A stretch of DNA of 64,000 nt from Advenella incenata (lineage in GTDB: Bacteria > Pseudomonadota > Gammaproteobacteria > Burkholderiales > Burkholderiaceae_B): positions 744,001 to 808,000 of the forward strand of contig NZ_SHKO01000001.1 of NCBI RefSeq assembly GCF_004217095.1, read 5' to 3'. Numbering within the stretch: the first letter of the stretch is position 1; every line of letters begins with the position of its first letter. The translations under genes and the position numbers were made by a program. The notes under the pieces were generated by a model. The model had not been told where the DNA came from and did no database searches. It saw only the letters and a list, made by a program, of their open reading frames with translations. Shown here in pieces: positions 45,445 through 54,343 of this stretch.

Positions 45445-46050
45445 ATGGCATCCAGAGATCCGGACCGAAGACAAAAAATTTTGGAAGCGTCGCGACGTCT
45501 ATTTGCGCGATATGGGTATGGTGGGGCGTCGATCAGCATGATCGCGGCTGAAACAGGCTTGACCAAAGCAGCGCTGTATCACCACTTTCCAAGCAAAGAG
45601 GCCATCTATCGCGCCAGTTCCAGGACCGGCATGGACCAATTGCTGCATGAAGTGGAGAACGCGGTCAGTCAGGCGCAAGGTGGGGCAGAGGCGCGTTTAC
45701 ACGCATACATGCACGCTTCTATTGAACATTACGAAAAAAACCAGGACAGCTGGATGTCGGGGTCTGCTCTATTTTGGGGCGCGGCTTCCGATGAGGCCCG
45801 GGAGCAGATTCTGGAAGTCAGGGATGCGTACGAGGGCTTGCTAAAGCAGATTCTCCGTGACGGGATGAACGCGGGCGTTTTCAGAAGTGACCTGGAGCCG
45901 CGGCTTTCCAGCAAATTCCTGCTTTCGATTATCAATCAATTGCCAAAATGGTATCGCAGCGACGGCAAATATAGTGCCACGCAAATCATAGACATTTATC
46001 TGGATACTTACTTAAACGGCGTGCGTAGCCATCAGGTGCCTGCCGAATAA
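45445..46050 (+). CDS. TetR-family transcriptional regulator of the acyl-CoA cluster
   Basis: The 201-residue regulator has an N-terminal TetR HTH (ILEASRRLFARYGYGGASIS, AAETGLTKAALYHHFPSKEAIY) and a helical ligand domain like those of acyl-CoA-responsive members. It begins 38 bases after the ADP-forming ligase; a TATAAT at 45408-45413 may give it a promoter of its own. The palindrome over the operon promoter at 38113-38144 is a plausible target. A 207-base gap without a gene separates it from phoR. Confidence 0.9.
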   Translation: MASRDPDRRQKILEASRRLFARYGYGGASISMIAAETGLTKAALYHHFPSKEAIYRASSRTGMDQLLHEVENAVSQAQGGAEARLHAYMHASIEHYEKNQDSWMSGSALFWGAASDEAREQILEVRDAYEGLLKQILRDGMNAGVFRSDLEPRLSSKFLLSIINQLPKWYRSDGKYSATQIIDIYLDTYLNGVRSHQVPAE

Positions 46051-46257
46051 TGTTCGCATAAGCATGGCAATGATATGGGCCTGGTAGGGAAGTTAATGTG
46101 TCTTGCTGGCTGATCCCGGCCCGATTTACTGACAAATCCAGCGATCTGCACAAGTGGCAAAATGGCAGATAAAAATTGCAGCGACAGGTTTGATCCGGCA
46201 CTATTGCTGTCTGATAATTTATCGGGTGCCGTTTGGCAACACGGGCGCGGCGACTTC

Positions 46258-47598
46258 TCAGGCGCCTGCCGCCTCAGTTGCTTTGGTGCTGCCGTCCTTT
46301 TGTTCGTACACCACGGTTTCGACCGGAAAAACAATCCTGAAGGTACTACCCTTGTTGATTTCGCTGTCCACAACCAGCTTGGCATTGTGCCGGATGACAA
46401 TGTGCTTGGTAATGGCCAGGCCCAGGCCGGTTCCGCCGGAAGCGCGAGAACGGCTTTTGTCTACCCGGTAAAAGCGCTCGGTAATGCGTGGAATATCTTT
46501 CTTTTCAATGCCCAGACCCGTGTCGGTCACGCTGAAGATGGCTTCGCCATGCTCGTTGCGAGCCCAGCGGATGGTTATTTTGCCGCCTTCCGGTGTGTAG
46601 CGTACGGCATTGGTCAGCAGGTTGGTGACGGCCGATGCCAGCTCGTTCATCTGCCCGACCACTGCTAACGCAGGATCCACGTCGAATTCAAAAGCGTGCG
46701 ATTCGCGCGAGATGGACTGAGCCTGTACGGCAGCCTTGTCAATAATGGGGGCCAATTGCACGTTGGTGCCGTCGACGATTTCGGTCGACTCCAGGGTGGA
46801 CAGGGTCAGCAGATCGGCCACGATGGCCAGCATCCGTTGTGCCTGTTCGTGCATCAATTCTTCGTATTGTTTGCGCTGTTCTTTGGTCAGCGCTTCATGT
46901 GGCAGGTCGCGCATGGTTTCGAGAAAGCCGATCAATACGGTCAGGGGGGTGCGGATTTCATGCGAAACGTTGGCGACAAAGTCCCGTTGCGTGGTTTGCA
47001 GTTTTTCCAGCTGGGTGATGTCCTGGCACAGCAGCAGGTAACCTTCATTGGCGTGCTGGGTCAGTTGAAATTGCAGGGAACATACCTGTCCGCCGATTTC
47101 CCTGCGACTGCGCAAAGGGCGAGTCCATTGACGACTTTGGGCGTAATCGAAAAACTCAGGCAGGCGAATGATATTGAATATGTTGTAGCCTTTGTCTTTT
47201 TCATAGACCAGGTCCAATAGCCGCTGGGATTGAGCGTTGCACCATTCGATCTGAAAAGACTTGTCCAGCGTGACCGCTGCCGCCGGTAGCGCCTGCGCCG
47301 CTGAAAGAACGTTATTGGTCAGTTCGCGCAGGGCGGTATATTCATTCTGTCGGGTGCGTACGTATTTATAAATCGGGGTGACGATTTCGTCATAGCTGCC
47401 CAGATCGGGCGGGGGGGCGCTGGTGGGTTGTCTGGCCCACTTGAGCGTGAGCCGGTGATGACGCTGGTGTCCGACAAGATAAACGAGGCCGCCCGCCGCC
47501 AGCAACAGAACGCCGCTGAACCCGCCCACGAGCCACTGGACGCCTAGCGCGAGGGCGACGGCAGCAAGATAGGCGAGCAGGAGTGAAGGGCGGGGCAT
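46258..47598 (-). CDS. phoR: Phosphate regulon sensor histidine kinase
   Basis: The 446-residue kinase has two N-terminal membrane segments (about 7-24 and 28-43), a PAS domain around 95-200, a HisKA box NVSHEIRTPLTVLIG with His213, and HATPase motifs (NLLTNAVRYTPEGG, VTDTGLGIEKKDI, GGTGLGLAI). This is the standard PhoR plan. It lies downstream of phoB, separated by 126 bases. No pst/phoU genes are in the window. Confidence 0.93.
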   Translation of the reverse strand: MPRPSLLLAYLAAVALALGVQWLVGGFSGVLLLAAGGLVYLVGHQRHHRLTLKWARQPTSAPPPDLGSYDEIVTPIYKYVRTRQNEYTALRELTNNVLSAAQALPAAAVTLDKSFQIEWCNAQSQRLLDLVYEKDKGYNIFNIIRLPEFFDYAQSRQWTRPLRSRREIGGQVCSLQFQLTQHANEGYLLLCQDITQLEKLQTTQRDFVANVSHEIRTPLTVLIGFLETMRDLPHEALTKEQRKQYEELMHEQAQRMLAIVADLLTLSTLESTEIVDGTNVQLAPIIDKAAVQAQSISRESHAFEFDVDPALAVVGQMNELASAVTNLLTNAVRYTPEGGKITIRWARNEHGEAIFSVTDTGLGIEKKDIPRITERFYRVDKSRSRASGGTGLGLAITKHIVIRHNAKLVVDSEINKGSTFRIVFPVETVVYEQKDGSTKATEAAGA

Positions 47599-47724
47599 GA
47601 TTGATTATATTCCTGAACAATGGCGTGCGCTGGCCGCCCAACCTTGAAGAAAAACACGGCGCGCCAGCAGTTGGCCAGCATCAATAATGAAAACCGGGCC
47701 CGCTAAGCCGGCCCTGTTGGGCTA

Positions 47725-48420
47725 TCAGGCCGGCAGTTTAGAGGTAAAACGATACCCGCTTCCGCGTACGGTTTCAACCAGATTATGATGATTGCTCGGC
47801 TCGAGCGCCTTGCGCAGGCGACGAATATGCACGTCGACGGTGCGTTCTTCCAGAAATACATGGTCTCCCCAGACCTGGTCGAGCAACTGACCTCGGGTGA
47901 AGACCCGCTCCGGGTGCGTCATGAAAAAATGCAGCAGGCGAAATTCGGTCGGACCCAGCGGCAGGTTTGAACCATTGCCTGTGATGCGGTGCGACACCGG
48001 ATCCAGCTTGAGCCCGGAGATCTCGATTTCATCATCGGTCAGTTGCGGGGCGCGGCGGCGCAGTACGGCCTTGATGCGCGCCATCAGTTCTTTGGGAGAA
48101 AAGGGCTTGGTAATGTAATCATCGGCGCCGCTTTCGAGCCCTTCCACCTTGTCGGCTTCGGAACTCTTGGCGGTGAGCATGATAATGGGGATATCACGCG
48201 TGCGCTCGCTGCTGCGCAGATTGCGCGCCAGATTCAGGCCGGTGGAGCCGGGCAGCATCCAGTCCAGCAGAATCAGATCGGGCAATTCCGCATTAATCAG
48301 GACCTTTGCTTGTTCGGCATCCAGCGCACGCAGCACTTTATGGCCGGCAAAGGACAGGTTGACGGAGATGAGCTCTTGAATTGCGGGTTCGTCTTCGACG
48401 ACGAGAATTGTGCTGGCCAT
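47725..48420 (-). CDS. phoB: Phosphate regulon response regulator
   Basis: The 231-residue OmpR-family regulator has the receiver phosphoacceptor Asp53 (LLDWMLPG), Thr83 and Lys105, and a C-terminal winged helix with VFTRGQLLDQVWGDHVFLEERTVD and VRGSGYRF. Residue numbering matches E. coli PhoB closely. It activates phosphate-starvation genes after phosphorylation by PhoR. It is divergent from ubiE; a TGTCA-N6-TGACA dyad lies in the shared control region. Confidence 0.95.
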   Translation of the reverse strand: MASTILVVEDEPAIQELISVNLSFAGHKVLRALDAEQAKVLINAELPDLILLDWMLPGSTGLNLARNLRSSERTRDIPIIMLTAKSSEADKVEGLESGADDYITKPFSPKELMARIKAVLRRRAPQLTDDEIEISGLKLDPVSHRITGNGSNLPLGPTEFRLLHFFMTHPERVFTRGQLLDQVWGDHVFLEERTVDVHIRRLRKALEPSNHHNLVETVRGSGYRFTSKLPA

Positions 48421-48493
48421 AATGAAGTAAAATTAAAAAGTCACCTGATTGACATTAACCGGAAATACTAGTCTCAATGGTATTGCCTGATTG

Positions 48494-48509
48494 TGTCATG
48501 TTTGTGACA
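48494..48509. promoter_or_regulatory. Dyad TGTCA-N6-TGACA between phoB and ubiE
   Basis: A perfect 5-base inverted repeat with a 6-base spacer lies 74 bases from the phoB start and 30 bases from the ubiE start. PhoB boxes are direct, not inverted, repeats of CTGTCAT, so this is not a clean Pho box. It may be the site of another regulator. Confidence 0.3.
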
Positions 48510-48538
48510 ATCCTGCCTACTTTTCATAAAGATTGCAT

Positions 48539-49306
48539 ATGAATTCAGAACGTCCAACGTCAGCCGGGCAATCCGGTACCACGCATTTCGGTTTCCGTAC
48601 TGTCGATGAACAGGAAAAAGCCGGAAAAGTGGCGCAAGTGTTTCACTCGGTCGCGCAACGTTACGATGTCATGAATGACTTGATGTCCGGCGGCATGCAT
48701 CGTTTGTGGAAAAGCTTTACGATCGGACGGGCGGGTGTGCGCCCTGGCATGCGGGTGCTCGATATTGCCGGGGGCACCGGCGATCTGGCGCTGGCTTTTG
48801 CGGGCAAGGTCGGGCCAACCGGTCAGGTCTGGCATACCGATATCAATTCCTCCATGTTGCAGGTTGGACGGGACCGTCTGATTGATAAAGGGGTGTTGCT
48901 GCCTACGGTGGTATGCGATGCCGAACACCTGCCGTTTCCCGACGAATTTTTTGATGTGGTCACTGTTGCCTTTGGCCTGCGCAATATGACGCACAAGGAC
49001 CAGGCTCTGCAACAAATGCAACGGGTGCTCAAGCCCGGTGGCAAGTTGCTGGTGCTGGAGTTCTCGCGGATCGCGGCGCCGCTGGCGCCTGCCTACGATT
49101 GGTATTCGTTCAATATTCTTCCCTGGCTTGGCAAAAAAGTGGCCGATGACGAAGAAAGTTACCGCTATCTGGCCGAATCCATACGCATGCATCCGGATCA
49201 GGAAACGTTGGCGCAAATGATGCGCGACGCCGGTCTGCCACGGGTCAGCTATTTCAATCTGACTGCCGGCGTTGTGGCCTTGCACGAAGGCGTCAAGCTG
49301 TTCTGA
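48539..49306 (+). CDS. ubiE: Ubiquinone/menaquinone C-methyltransferase
   Basis: The 255-residue SAM methyltransferase has [38 protein letters not shown] and [18 protein letters not shown] with [15 protein letters not shown], all diagnostic of UbiE. It C-methylates the quinone ring. I chose ATG 48539; an upstream TTG two codons earlier is in frame but less likely. It heads the conserved ubiE - Tim44 protein - ubiJ - ubiB neighbourhood, which here is interrupted by an ABC transporter. Confidence 0.96.
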   Translation: MNSERPTSAGQSGTTHFGFRTVDEQEKAGKVAQVFHSVAQRYDVMNDLMSGGMHRLWKSFTIGRAGVRPGMRVLDIAGGTGDLALAFAGKVGPTGQVWHTDINSSMLQVGRDRLIDKGVLLPTVVCDAEHLPFPDEFFDVVTVAFGLRNMTHKDQALQQMQRVLKPGGKLLVLEFSRIAAPLAPAYDWYSFNILPWLGKKVADDEESYRYLAESIRMHPDQETLAQMMRDAGLPRVSYFNLTAGVVALHEGVKLF

Positions 49307-49342
49307 GGCCTTGCGCTTACTGAGGCCGCAGCGCCCGGTACA

Positions 49343-49363
49343 GGCATGCCGCTCGGGCATGCC
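49343..49363 (+). terminator. Possible terminator hairpin after ubiE
   Basis: Two copies of the palindrome GGCATGCC, separated by 5 bases, can form an 8-base stem 36 bases after the ubiE stop. A modest T-rich stretch (CCTTCATTTT) follows. The evidence is weak. Confidence 0.4.
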
Positions 49364-49478
49364 AATCCTTCATTTTCCGTTCATTACAAAGTAGCTTGCA
49401 TAAATATTCAGGTTTTTGTAAGATTGAATTGTTTGCTAATTTATTCATTGTGGGTCAATCCCACCGGAGCAATAATCA

Positions 49479-50468
49479 ATGTTCAAAAAGTGGTCTAAAT
49501 TTCTCGCCGCTGCGATGATTGTCGTGTCATCTGTAAGCATGCTGGCCGTGACCCATGACGCTGAAGCCCGCCGTATGGGAGGGGGCAGCAGTTTCGGACG
49601 CCAGTCTTCCAACATTACAACGAATCGGGCTCCAGCGGCACAGGCTCCCAATGCCGTTAATCGTACTTCAGCCGCGCCAGCCGGCGCTGCGGCCAACGCG
49701 GGCGCGGCAGCACAGCGTAGTGGTTTTTCCCGTTTCCTGGGCCCGATCGCCGGCATAGCCGCAGGTCTGGGTATTGCAGCGCTGCTGTCAAGCCTGGGCT
49801 TGGGCGGCGCCATGCTTGAGTTCCTGTCCAGCGCATTGCTTATTGGCATCGTTATTTTTGGTGTTATGTTTATTGTACGTCGCTTGCGCGGTGGCCAGGC
49901 CCGTCCGGCCTTCCAGGGCGCCTCGCCCATGCAGCGCCAGGCGGGTAGCCCGGCGCCGGGTTCACGGCACCAGTACACCGGGCAGGACAGCGCCAGTGGC
50001 GCCATGCAGCAGCATAGCGGCCTGTCTGCCACAGACTTTTCCGGCAATGCGCAGGCAGCGGCCGAGCCAGCAGACAAAAGCTGGTTTGTTCCGGGCGATT
50101 TCGATACCCCAACCTTCCTGCAAACGGCCAAGAAGCAGTTCGTGACCATCCAGGGTTTGTGGGACAAGGGCGATATTGAAGATCTCAAGAACTATCTGAC
50201 CGAAGATCTGGTTGCAGAGCTGTCTCCGCAAATTACCAGCCGTGCCGGACAAAGCCAGACTGAAGTGGTGCTGCTCAATGCAGAACTGCTTGGTATCGAG
50301 CAGGTTCAGGATGGCCATCTTGCTTCGGTACGTTTCTCCGGTATGTTGCGTGAAGACGCGCAGGAAGCTGCCTTCCGTTTCGAGGAAGTGTGGAACCTGT
50401 ACAAGGAAAACAATTCCGGCTGGTTGCTGGCGGGTATTCAGCAGATTCCGGTGGAAAACGCTTCCTGA
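49479..50468 (+). CDS. Tim44-like domain protein, membrane-associated
   Basis: The 329-residue protein has a signal-like N-terminus (residues 8-26). A Ser/Ala/Asn-rich region with RRMGGGSSFGRQ follows, then hydrophobic segments near 88-130 (GIAAGLGIAALLSSLGLGG and LIGIVIFGVMFIVRRL). The C-terminal domain fits the Tim44/MRPL45 fold (QFVTIQGLWDKGDIEDLKNY, ALEEVWNLYKE-like end). Such proteins sit between ubiE and ubiB in many betaproteobacteria; their function is unknown. A strong terminator follows. Confidence 0.88.
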   Translation: MFKKWSKFLAAAMIVVSSVSMLAVTHDAEARRMGGGSSFGRQSSNITTNRAPAAQAPNAVNRTSAAPAGAAANAGAAAQRSGFSRFLGPIAGIAAGLGIAALLSSLGLGGAMLEFLSSALLIGIVIFGVMFIVRRLRGGQARPAFQGASPMQRQAGSPAPGSRHQYTGQDSASGAMQQHSGLSATDFSGNAQAAAEPADKSWFVPGDFDTPTFLQTAKKQFVTIQGLWDKGDIEDLKNYLTEDLVAELSPQITSRAGQSQTEVVLLNAELLGIEQVQDGHLASVRFSGMLREDAQEAAFRFEEVWNLYKENNSGWLLAGIQQIPVENAS

Positions 50469-50506
50469 CCGTAGTTTAGAACGACTGCTGGCAATGTCAG
50501 CGGTAC

Positions 50507-50552
50507 ACAAGGCGTGATCATGTTTTCGTGATCGCGCCTTGTTGTTTGTGGC
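50507..50552 (+). terminator. Rho-independent terminator after the Tim44-domain gene
   Basis: A 14-base stem (ACAAGGCGTGATCA / TGATCGCGCCTTGT, one G-T pair) with an 8-base loop is followed by TGTTTGTG. It lies 38 bases past the stop and isolates the gene from the ABC operon. Confidence 0.82.
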
Positions 50553-50584
50553 TCGCCGGGCCTTATGACTGCCGCTTATTGTTA

Positions 50585-50649
50585 ATAACTAATAGTTATA
50601 TAAAAATAAATACTAATTATTTTTTCTCTTAAGAAGATTTGGTTATAGT
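50585..50649 (+). promoter_or_regulatory. AT-rich control region of the ABC transporter operon
   Basis: An AT-rich tract with the inverted repeat ATAACT-AAT-AGTTAT (50585-50599) precedes TATAGT (50644-50649), a possible -10 box 25 bases before the GTG start. No clear -35 is seen. The inverted repeat could be a regulator site. Confidence 0.4.
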
Positions 50650-50673
50650 GTCAGATCGTATAGGGAAAATACC

Positions 50674-51450
50674 GTGAATCTTAGCTTCAACAATGTTTAT
50701 AAGCAGTTCGGTTCGCTTTCGGTTGTTGAGAACTTCAGCGCCGACTTTCGCTCGGGCGAGATTGTTGCCCTGGTAGGGCCTTCCGGTTCAGGAAAATCCA
50801 CGCTGTTGCACATGGCTGCCGGCCTGGAGAGCACCACATCGGGCAATATCGATACCGATTCGAAACCTGTGACCAAGCCGGATCCCAGTCGCACACTGGT
50901 ATTCCAGGAGCATGCGCTATATCCGTGGCTAACCCTCAAGCAGAACGTTGCCATGGCATTGGAGTTCCAGCAAGTGGCCCGCAAGCAGGCGTACGAGCGC
51001 GCTGCGACATGGTTGCAACGCGTGGGCCTGGATGGTTTTGAGCAATATTATCCGCATCAGGTGTCAGGAGGAATGCGTCAGCGCGCAGCGCTGGCCCGTG
51101 CATTCATTGCCGAGCCTGAAGTGCTTTTGCTGGATGAGCCCTTCGGCGCGCTGGATGCGCTGACCCGGCTCAGTCTTCAGGATGTGTTGCTTGATCTGGT
51201 AGAGCAGGCCAGGCCGACCGTGCTGCTGGTAACGCATGATGTGGATGAAGCCCTGTTCCTGGCCGATCGGGTCATGGTGTTCAGCGCAAGGCCGGCCACG
51301 GTACTTAAGGAATTCAATCTGAGCCACCGTGAACGTTCGCACGATCTGTCGGACCTGGCAGCGGAAAAACGAGAAATTCTCAGCTTGCTGGGTATTGCAG
51401 TCAAGCATGAAACCAAACCGGATGCCAAGCCGATCGAAATGGCTGCCTGA
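50674..51450 (+). CDS. ABC importer ATP-binding protein, nitrate/sulfonate/taurine type
   Basis: The 258-residue ATPase has Walker A GPSGSGKST at 35-43, LVFQEHALYPWLTLKQNV as Q-loop region, signature VSGGMRQRAALARA and Walker B LLLDEPFGALD. The H-loop is LLVTHDVDEA. These features match the SsuB/TauB/NrtD group. The start is GTG 50674 with AGGGA upstream. It is the first gene of an importer operon: ATPase, binding protein, permease, second binding protein. Confidence 0.92.
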   Translation: MNLSFNNVYKQFGSLSVVENFSADFRSGEIVALVGPSGSGKSTLLHMAAGLESTTSGNIDTDSKPVTKPDPSRTLVFQEHALYPWLTLKQNVAMALEFQQVARKQAYERAATWLQRVGLDGFEQYYPHQVSGGMRQRAALARAFIAEPEVLLLDEPFGALDALTRLSLQDVLLDLVEQARPTVLLVTHDVDEALFLADRVMVFSARPATVLKEFNLSHRERSHDLSDLAAEKREILSLLGIAVKHETKPDAKPIEMAA

Positions 51451-51641
51451 GCGTGGCGCTGCAGGCGCCGATGCGGATCCTTTTTCAGCGCTGAAGTCGT
51501 TTGTGTATCTGATACGGTACAGGCGCGGATACGGAACACCGGTTTTAGTACTCCAATTCAGACAGACTGCAAGGCGGCCCGCTCGCGGGCAGCATGTGAG
51601 TCAATAACAAAAACCATTCAAATTTTTAGAGAGAGTCAGAG

Positions 51642-52640
51642 ATGAATATTCGTAAATGGGCCGCATTGCCGTTGGTGGCTTCGCTGTTGCTGTCTGGTGC
51701 GGCCATGGCGGCCGACAAGCTCAAGGTAGGTTATCTGCGCGTGATGGATGATGCGCAGGCTATCGTCGCGCACGAAGGTGAATTCTACAAAAAACAGGGT
51801 CTGGACGTCGATCTGATGGAATTCAAGTCTGGCACCGATCTGATTAAAGCCATTGTTGGCGGCCAGGTCGATATGGGCGTACTTGGCTTTACCAACGCCA
51901 TCTCCTGGGCTTCTCGTGGCGCAGACCTGAAGGTGGTGGCCGGTGCGCAGCGCGGCTACCATTCGCTGGTCGTGCGTGATGATGCCGGTATCAACACTGT
52001 AGCCGACCTTAAGGGTAAAACGCTGGCTTCGCAAAGCCAGGGCAGTACCGCCGACACTGTTTTGCGCGGCGTGGTCTTCAAGCAAGCCGGTCTGGCTGAG
52101 GATGGTGTCAGCGTCATGGGCGTGAGCCCCGCGGTCGCCGTGCAGTCGCTGGTGGGCAATCGAGTGAATGCTGCTTTCCTTTTCGAGCCGTATGACCGGA
52201 TTGCACAACTGGTTGCACCGGTCAAACAGATCTATGAAGTCGGCCAAAGCTGGCCTTTCCCCTGCATGGTCGTCATTACGTCCGGCAAAGTGCTGGATGC
52301 CCGCAAGGACGATATCTGGAAGGCGCTGGATGCCCAGCAACAGGCAATCGAGCTGCTTGAAAAGCAACCGGCCCAGGCCTCAAAGCTGATCGCCAGTTAC
52401 TTTATCGCCGAACCCACCTTAAAGACACTCAAGCAGGGTGAGCTGGCGCGCGAGATTGTGATCGAAGACGCAATCAAGACCCAGGAATTTACGCCTACTG
52501 TAACGGACAAGGATATTGAGCGGATGACTGAACTGGCTCGCATCATGGAGCGTGACGGTTCCCTGAAAACCAAGGATGGCAAGCCATTTGAGGTTAACAC
52601 GGTGCTGGATCTTGAATGGCAGAAGGCACGTAAACTGTGA
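51642..52640 (+). CDS. ABC importer substrate-binding protein, SsuA/NMT1-like
   Basis: The 332-residue protein has a signal peptide ending GAAMAAD (residue 24) and a type 2 binding fold: KLKVGYLRVMDDAQAIVAH, DLIKAIVGGQVDMGVLGF, DLKGKTLASQSQGSTADTVL and ALFEP-like NAAFLFEPYDRIAQL. This is the SsuA/TauA/NMT1 pattern. The ligand cannot be predicted. A gap of about 190 bases precedes it, and its stop overlaps the permease GTG by 4 bases. Confidence 0.9.
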   Translation: MNIRKWAALPLVASLLLSGAAMAADKLKVGYLRVMDDAQAIVAHEGEFYKKQGLDVDLMEFKSGTDLIKAIVGGQVDMGVLGFTNAISWASRGADLKVVAGAQRGYHSLVVRDDAGINTVADLKGKTLASQSQGSTADTVLRGVVFKQAGLAEDGVSVMGVSPAVAVQSLVGNRVNAAFLFEPYDRIAQLVAPVKQIYEVGQSWPFPCMVVITSGKVLDARKDDIWKALDAQQQAIELLEKQPAQASKLIASYFIAEPTLKTLKQGELAREIVIEDAIKTQEFTPTVTDKDIERMTELARIMERDGSLKTKDGKPFEVNTVLDLEWQKARKL

Positions 52641-53410
52641 GCAATAACACCCGGATCGGCGGCTTCAAAAAGCCGCTGGCGGTGGTGCTGGCCATCGCTT
52701 TCATTCTTCTGGTCTGGCAACTGGTCGCACTGACACTGCCAGACTTTCTCATGCCCGGTATTCTGCCGGTGCTCGAGCGCCTATCCGAAAGCATTCGTAG
52801 CGGTGAGTTCTATAGTGGCCTGGCAGGTTCGCTGGCACGTCTTGGCTCGGGTTACGGCATCGCGCTGATCTGTGGCATCGCCTTCGGCCTGCTGGCGGCC
52901 AGTCTGAATTTCTTTCGCGAGGTGCTGCGCAATGTGATTGTGATTCTGCAGTCGTTGCCCAGCATTGCCTGGGTGCCGCTGTTTCTGATCGTCTGGGGGT
53001 TTGGCAACAAGCCCATGATCGTCGTGGTGGCGCTGGCTGCGTTTTTCCCGGCTGCGCTCAGCGTCATGAACGCCACCGAATCGGTGCACAAGGTGCATAT
53101 TTCTGCGGCTCGCGTCATGGGAGCCAGTCGCTGGGGCCTGGTAAGACGGGTCTATCTGCCTGCGGTCATGCCCGAGCTGATTACCGGCGCGCAACTGGCC
53201 TTTGGCAATGCATGGCGCGCGCTGATCTCTGTAGAAATGCTGGTGGACTTCGGCAAGGGCCTTGGCCGTTCGCTGAGTTTTTCTGGCGATACCGGTGATA
53301 TGACAGGTGTGATGGCTAATATTCTGGTCATTGCCATTCTGGCCGCGCTTATTGATCAACTGGTCCTGGAGCGTATCAAGCACCGCCTGCTGCGTTACCA
53401 ATACGTTTGA
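52637..53410 (+). CDS. ABC importer permease, SsuC/TauC type
   Basis: The 257-residue permease has about six membrane segments and the EAA-like loop SAARVMGASRWGLVRRVYLPAVMPELITG, characteristic of binding-protein-dependent permeases. The start is GTG 52637 overlapping the previous stop (GTGA). Only one permease gene is present, so it should homodimerise as TauC and SsuC do. Confidence 0.91.
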   Translation: MSNNTRIGGFKKPLAVVLAIAFILLVWQLVALTLPDFLMPGILPVLERLSESIRSGEFYSGLAGSLARLGSGYGIALICGIAFGLLAASLNFFREVLRNVIVILQSLPSIAWVPLFLIVWGFGNKPMIVVVALAAFFPAALSVMNATESVHKVHISAARVMGASRWGLVRRVYLPAVMPELITGAQLAFGNAWRALISVEMLVDFGKGLGRSLSFSGDTGDMTGVMANILVIAILAALIDQLVLERIKHRLLRYQYV

Positions 53411-53468
53411 GTCACGCAATACCCTATCCTGCAAGTCCCGCTGCCTAAGCGGGACGGGAAGATGCATC

Positions 53469-54338
53469 ATGACCCTGCTGCCCATCCGATCTGTCCTGCG
53501 AGCAATGCTATTGTTAGCCTGTGCCGGGGCATTGATGCCTGCCGCTGCCACTACCCCTTTCACTGCTACCACCGCTTCTATTGCTAGCGGCAGTGCAGAC
53601 CTGTTTCCCCAGGCGGCATCCCGGGGCTCGCTGCGCGTGGCGGTGATTCATGTCACGCCTGCCGCAGCACCGGGCGCCAAGGTCAGGACCGAAGACCGGC
53701 TTGATACACCGGCCGTCAAGGCGCTTGCCGCGGCCCTGAATCTGCCGGCCCAACTGGTCCAGCTTGTTCCCGACCAGGCAGCCAAGGCCCTGGCAGAAGG
53801 CAGCGTCGATCTGGCGCTTTACAGCCTGCCGGCAGATGCAGCCAACTGGCCTGGTGTGACGCCTGTTCCTACCAGCTATCTTACGTACCCCAAGGCGGTC
53901 ATCCGCAGCGATACGCAAATCCGCTCGCCGGCCGATTTAACGGGGCGCACCGTGTGCATCGCCCGTACCGCAGAGCACGCGGCTGAGCAAGCAACGCGCG
54001 CGGGAGCAACGTTGCTGCCTTTTGCCGTGCCTTCGGACGCGCTGGTTGCGGTACGCGAAGGCAAATGTGATCTGGGGCTGATTGACCAGACAGTCTGGCA
54101 ACCCTTGATGCATTATCCGGAATGGAAAAAATTTTCCGCCACGCTTGAGCTGGCCGATGCCCCCCGTACACTGACCTGGCTGGTGCCGGCCGATAAAGCG
54201 CATGAAGCGCAATGGCTGCAGGCCCGGATGCAACAATGGGACAGGGCAGGGCAATGGACCGCATTCAGTAAAAAGTGGGCGACCGATGTGGCCTTTGACG
54301 TCTACCTGGATCAGGAAGTGCCCGACTGCCATAGCTGA
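53469..54338 (+). CDS. Second periplasmic binding protein of the ABC operon (PBP2-type)
   Basis: From ATG 53469 (GGGAAG upstream) this is a 289-residue exported protein with a signal peptide (ALMPAAAT). Its domain starts SRGSLRVAVIHVTP and has ALAEGSVDLALYSLPADAA, PADLTGRTVCIARTAEHAAE and ALVAVREGKCDLGLIDQ, typical of amino-acid-type PBP2 proteins. It differs in class from the SsuA-like protein in the same operon. It may feed the same permease with another ligand or act in sensing. The longer open frame to 53331 overlaps the permease and is rejected. Confidence 0.8.
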   Translation: MTLLPIRSVLRAMLLLACAGALMPAAATTPFTATTASIASGSADLFPQAASRGSLRVAVIHVTPAAAPGAKVRTEDRLDTPAVKALAAALNLPAQLVQLVPDQAAKALAEGSVDLALYSLPADAANWPGVTPVPTSYLTYPKAVIRSDTQIRSPADLTGRTVCIARTAEHAAEQATRAGATLLPFAVPSDALVAVREGKCDLGLIDQTVWQPLMHYPEWKKFSATLELADAPRTLTWLVPADKAHEAQWLQARMQQWDRAGQWTAFSKKWATDVAFDVYLDQEVPDCHS

Positions 54339-54343
54339 GCGCT

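Noticed and set aside
53331-53468. 46-codon extension of the second binding protein
   Set aside because: It overlaps the permease gene and places a Cys-rich stretch before a clear signal peptide; a good ribosome site precedes ATG 53469.
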